Notes under the pieces: model-generated
What the model saw: the letters and a program-made list of their open reading frames with translations, nothing else
The model's database searches: none
What the model was told of the DNA's origin: nothing
Shown here: positions 61,373 to 64,000 of the stretch, one piece after another
Layout of the letters: each line of letters starts with the position of its first letter
Numbering within the stretch: position 1 is the first letter of the stretch
Made by a program: the position numbers and the translations under genes
Origin: Zhuqueibacter pondensis
GTDB lineage: Bacteria; Zhuqueibacterota; Zhuqueibacteria; Zhuqueibacterales; Zhuqueibacteraceae
NCBI GenBank assembly: GCA_034505955.1
Contig: JAPDQK010000013.1
Span: 54,746 to 118,745 of the forward strand
Length of the DNA stretch: 64,000 nt
Reading direction: 5' to 3'

Positions 61373-62794
61373 ATGGAAAGCAAGCTCTTCATCGGCGGCC
61401 GCTGGGTCGAGGGCGGACCGCCTCTCGAAGTGAAAAACAAATACAGCGGCCAGGTCATTGGCACCGTGGTGACCGCTCGAAAAGAAGATGTCGCCAGTGC
61501 GGTGGCTGCTGCTGAGAAGGCCGCACCGGTGATGGCCGGATTACCGGCACACCGTCGCGCCGACATTCTGACAAGCACATCCAATCTCATTCGCGAACGC
61601 AAAGAGGAAATCGCACGCACGATTGCGGCGGAGGCCGGCAAGGCGCTCAAATTTGCACGCATCGAAGTGGAGCGCGCGATCAGCACCTTTGCCGTTGCAG
61701 CAGAAGAAGCCAAACGCATTCACGGCGAAACCGTGCCAATGGATGCGGTGCCGGCCGGCGAGGGTTATTTCGGATTTTGGGTGCGACGGTCGGTCGGCGC
61801 GGTGGCGGCAATCACACCGTTCAACTTTCCACTCAATCTCGTGGCGCACAAAGTTGCGCCGGCAATCGCAGCAGGCAACACGCTGGTGCTCAAACCGGCG
61901 AACGCGACACCATTAACCTCGGTCCTGCTCTGTCAAATCCTGCAGGAAGCCGGTGTTCCGGAGGGCGGCATCAATCTCGTCAATGGCAGCGGCAGCACCG
62001 TGGGCGAATGGTTGGTGACCGACCCGCGCGTTGCCAAGATCACTTTCACCGGCAGCGCCGCAGTCGGCCGGCAAATTCTCGCGCGCGCCGGCATCAAAAA
62101 AGTGACCCTCGAATTGGGAAATACCTCGCCGGTGATCGTCGCGCCGGATGCCGATCTCGAGTTTGCGGCCAGGCGCTGCGCCGTTGGCGCGTATTACAAT
62201 TCCGGCCAGGTTTGCATTTCAGTTCAGCGCATTTATAGCGACCGCAAAATTTTTGAGGCCTTTACAGAACGTTTTGTCAAAGCCAGCCAGGCAATGGTGG
62301 TGGGCGATCCCCTCGATGAGAAAGTCGACGTCGGCCCAATGATCGACCTGCGCGAGGCCGAGCGCATCGAGGGTTGGGTAAAAGAGGCCGAGGCGGATGG
62401 CGCGAAAGTTTTGACCGGCGGCCGGCGCCAAGGCCCGGTGTATTGGCCGACCGTTTTGACCGGCGTGAAGCCCGAGATGAAAGTCGTCGCCGACGAAGCA
62501 TTTGCACCTGTCGCTTCGGTCATTCCCTGCGATGATTTCGAGGAAGCACTGCGGCTGGCAGATCAAACCGAATACGGCTTGCAGGCCTCAATTTTCACCC
62601 GCGATCTCAACCGCGTTTTGAAGGCGATTCAGCGATTGAACTTCGGCGGGATCATCATCAACGACACGCCGAACTTCCGCGCCGATCACATGCCCTATGG
62701 CGGCAACCGCCAAAGCGGACTGGGGAGGGAGGGACTGCGCTTTGCAATCGAGGAGATGACGAATATTCAGATGGTGGCGATTCGGATGGCATGA
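61373..62794 (+). CDS. NAD(P)-dependent aldehyde dehydrogenase
   Basis: A 473-residue aldehyde dehydrogenase. ITPFNFPLNLVAHKVAPAIAAGNTLVLKPA binds the cofactor (Asn151), TFTGSAAVGRQI contains the Rossmann region, LELGNTSPVI has general base Glu247 and NSGQVCISVQR nucleophile Cys281; the C-terminal GREGLRFAIEEMT helps dimerise. Substrate is unreadable; succinate semialdehyde or lactaldehyde-type enzymes are similar. The ATG at 61373 is preceded by AGGGATTTTGAAT. Confidence 0.93.
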   Translation: MESKLFIGGRWVEGGPPLEVKNKYSGQVIGTVVTARKEDVASAVAAAEKAAPVMAGLPAHRRADILTSTSNLIRERKEEIARTIAAEAGKALKFARIEVERAISTFAVAAEEAKRIHGETVPMDAVPAGEGYFGFWVRRSVGAVAAITPFNFPLNLVAHKVAPAIAAGNTLVLKPANATPLTSVLLCQILQEAGVPEGGINLVNGSGSTVGEWLVTDPRVAKITFTGSAAVGRQILARAGIKKVTLELGNTSPVIVAPDADLEFAARRCAVGAYYNSGQVCISVQRIYSDRKIFEAFTERFVKASQAMVVGDPLDEKVDVGPMIDLREAERIEGWVKEAEADGAKVLTGGRRQGPVYWPTVLTGVKPEMKVVADEAFAPVASVIPCDDFEEALRLADQTEYGLQASIFTRDLNRVLKAIQRLNFGGIIINDTPNFRADHMPYGGNRQSGLGREGLRFAIEEMTNIQMVAIRMA

Positions 62795-62807
62795 ACAAAA
62801 AAGACTC

Positions 62808-62836
62808 TTGTAAATCCCGCCAACTTTTTGTATCTT
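62808..62836 (+). promoter_or_regulatory. Promoter of the TPR gene
   Basis: TTGTAA (62808-62813), 17-base spacer, TATCTT (62831-62836), about 220 bases upstream of the TPR gene, with no other ORF between. Confidence 0.55.
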
Positions 62837-63056
62837 TGAATACCGACTGGTCGGTTGCGCAATCATTTTTCGTATGGATCGTTGTCAGCGTGGGATGTCG
62901 AGTGAATCGGCGAATTGGTTTTCATAATGCTTTTGCCTTCTGATATGTGCCTGACTGATTACAAATTTTCAAGAATGTTTTATCTGTCATCAAAACCGGC
63001 CAGTCAGATTCCATAAGTTCCAAATTTAACACGCAAGACTCACCTCTGTCGCATTT

Positions 63057-63536
63057 ATGGGAGTTCTCAGAGACGAAGCGATGCGCTTCTTGAACATGGC
63101 CTACGAGTTCCAGATGCAGGGCCGTCTGGAGCAAGCCATCGCGTATTACAAAAAATCTCTCGAAGTCGAGCCGACCGCAGAGGCCCACACCTTTCTCGCC
63201 TGGACCTACAGCATGCAGGGCCGATTGGAGGAGGCGATTGCCGAGTGCCACCGTGCCATCTCGATCGATCCCGAATTCGGCAATCCGCACAATGACATCG
63301 GCGCCTATCTGATGCAATTGGGCAGGCTCGACGAAGCGATTCCCTACCTCAAACGCGCCATGGAAGTGCTGCGCTACGACAATCCGGAATTTCCGCATGC
63401 CAACCTCGCGATCATCTATGAAATGAAGGGCTTGTGGCCGCTCGCGCTGGAGGAGTATGAACGCGCGCTCGCCCTGCGCCCTGATTACAAAGTCGCACTC
63501 ATGGGTGTCATGCGGTTGCGCGCCAATTTGAACTGA
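63057..63536 (+). CDS. TPR-repeat protein
   Basis: A 159-residue cytoplasmic protein with four TPR units: FLNMAYEFQMQGRLEQAIAYYKKSLEVEP (about 11-39), AHTFLAWTYSMQGRLEEAIAECHRAISIDP, PHNDIGAYLMQLGRLDEAIPYLKRAMEVL and HANLAIIYEMKGLWPLALEEYERALALRP. TPRs mediate protein contacts; the partner is unknown. The ATG at 63057 has no clear ribosome site. It is followed by a short ORF and a repeat, with no co-transcribed gene. Confidence 0.85.
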   Translation: MGVLRDEAMRFLNMAYEFQMQGRLEQAIAYYKKSLEVEPTAEAHTFLAWTYSMQGRLEEAIAECHRAISIDPEFGNPHNDIGAYLMQLGRLDEAIPYLKRAMEVLRYDNPEFPHANLAIIYEMKGLWPLALEEYERALALRPDYKVALMGVMRLRANLN

Positions 63537-63545
63537 AGCGTTCCC

Positions 63546-63638
63546 ATGAATCCGCATGATGAGTTGATGCAGCGCGCCTGGCAAAACTGTCGCCAGGGGC
63601 TGGCCATTTGCCGCCGGGATGAAGCCGCGCGGCAATAG
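63546..63638 (+). pseudogene. 30-codon remnant after the TPR gene
   Basis: ATG at 63546 gives MNPHDELMQRAWQNCRQGLA and ten more residues to a TAG at 63636. Its composition looks coding, and it ends just before a repeat-like unit (CTACGGGCGCAGCC at 63651) and the inverted repeat at 63668. I infer the remainder of a gene was cut off; it may also be spurious. Confidence 0.3.
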
Positions 63639-63667
63639 CCGCAACCCTACGGGCGCAGCCAAATTTT

Positions 63668-63730
63668 AACCGCAAAGACGCTAAGGACGCCAAGCTTATT
63701 TTTCTTTGCGTTCTTAGCGTCTTCGCGGTT
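63668..63730. repeat. Imperfect 27-bp inverted repeat
   Basis: Arms AACCGCAAAGACGCTAAGG (63668 on) and its complement ending at 63730 match at 24 of 27 positions, around a 9-base loop. The AAGACGCTAAG unit resembles short repeats seen in many bacterial intergenic regions. It may terminate the upstream transcript. Confidence 0.6.
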
Positions 63731-63885
63731 CAAAAAATCCTACGGACGCAGTTTTCACGGTTGTGATAGTTTTTTTGGGGTAATACTATAATGACGCGCT
63801 TGCTTAATTGAGCCAGTTTGCTGTCACTTTTCGCCATCCTGGAGAGTCAGCCAATCGAAAGCAAGCCCAACAGAACTGATCACTG

Positions 63886-64000
63886 ATGAACGTCGACGAC
63901 CTCCTCCAAAACCCCGAAAGCGCCACCCTCGCGCGCCGGGCCGAGTTTGATACAGCCTGCATCGAAACGGTTGCGGCGATGCCCACCGGCCGCGGCGGCG
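63886..64000 (+). CDS. Truncated gene, possibly AlbA_2/Schlafen-like
   Basis: ATG at 63886 opens MNVDDLLQNPESATL, then RRAEFDTACIETVAAMPTGRGG before the window ends. The layout (DDLL...E, later GRGG as in the FANTxGG segment) faintly recalls AlbA_2/Schlafen ATP-binding domains, but a segment is missing and the match is weak. No Shine-Dalgarno is visible. The gene continues beyond the window. Confidence 0.4.
   Translation, partial: MNVDDLLQNPESATLARRAEFDTACIETVAAMPTGRGG

Overview
The window is a 64 kb chromosomal segment of about 50-52% GC from a Gram-negative bacterium. The outer-membrane gene set (TonB-dependent receptor, PorV/PorQ-like barrel, Omp85 protein), a secreted phytase with a C-terminal type IX-like sorting region, a GWxTD-domain protein and a complex I membrane-arm operon point to the FCB superphylum outside typical Bacteroidetes (KSB1, Calditrichota or Ignavibacteria-like lineages). 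This placement is inferred from gene content, not from a marker phylogeny. Several vegetative promoters read TTGAC(A/T)-N17-TATATT or close to it.

Region by region. 1-7.7 kb is a rearranged accessory zone: a HEAT-repeat gene fragment, a DUF104/MazF toxin-antitoxin pair, a SNF2 helicase gene carrying an in-frame palindrome, and a SWIM-domain gene whose 5' end is present three times. Two further toxin-antitoxin pairs (DUF433/DUF5615 and a DUF104-like/PIN pair) sit between the copies. 8-11.2 kb holds a galactose-mutarotase-like protein and a large glycoside hydrolase-like protein. 11.2-18.6 kb has a MITE-like element, two terminators, and a minus-strand operon (TonB receptor, large secreted protein, PorV/PorQ barrel) with a near-consensus promoter. 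19-24.1 kb carries a TPR-like protein, TerC, tRNA-Leu(CAG), smpB, tyrS and an esterase. 24.5-28.2 kb is a PAS sensor kinase and a receiver-GGDEF protein. 28.8-36.3 kb has lysine 2,3-aminomutase, a cNMP-binding adenylate cyclase, a beta-propeller phytase, a C1-like cysteine peptidase and phosphofructokinase. 36.4-45 kb is a nuoAHJKLMN operon with a strong promoter, followed by an SH3/parvulin protein. 45.4-49.8 kb has PEGA, VanZ-like and Omp85 genes.

49.8-55.9 kb is the most interesting stretch. A DUF4390 - NtrY - NtrX two-component locus is split by a cassette of three genes: a membrane-anchored NACHT/STAND NTPase with a C-terminal DUF1566-like domain, a 40-residue ORF missing from standard gene calls, and a TIR-domain protein with the catalytic Glu. 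The genes are coupled by ATGA-type overlaps, and I read the cassette as a candidate anti-phage (abortive infection) system. 56-64 kb holds OsmC, an MFS exporter, a D-threonine-aldolase-like enzyme, a TPR/GWxTD protein, an aldehyde dehydrogenase, a TPR protein and the start of a truncated gene.

Dispersed non-coding repeats are common: a 13-bp GGCTRCGCCYGTA family, a 186-bp foldback element, a 27-bp perfect palindrome, a 105-bp nested foldback and a 27-bp imperfect inverted repeat.
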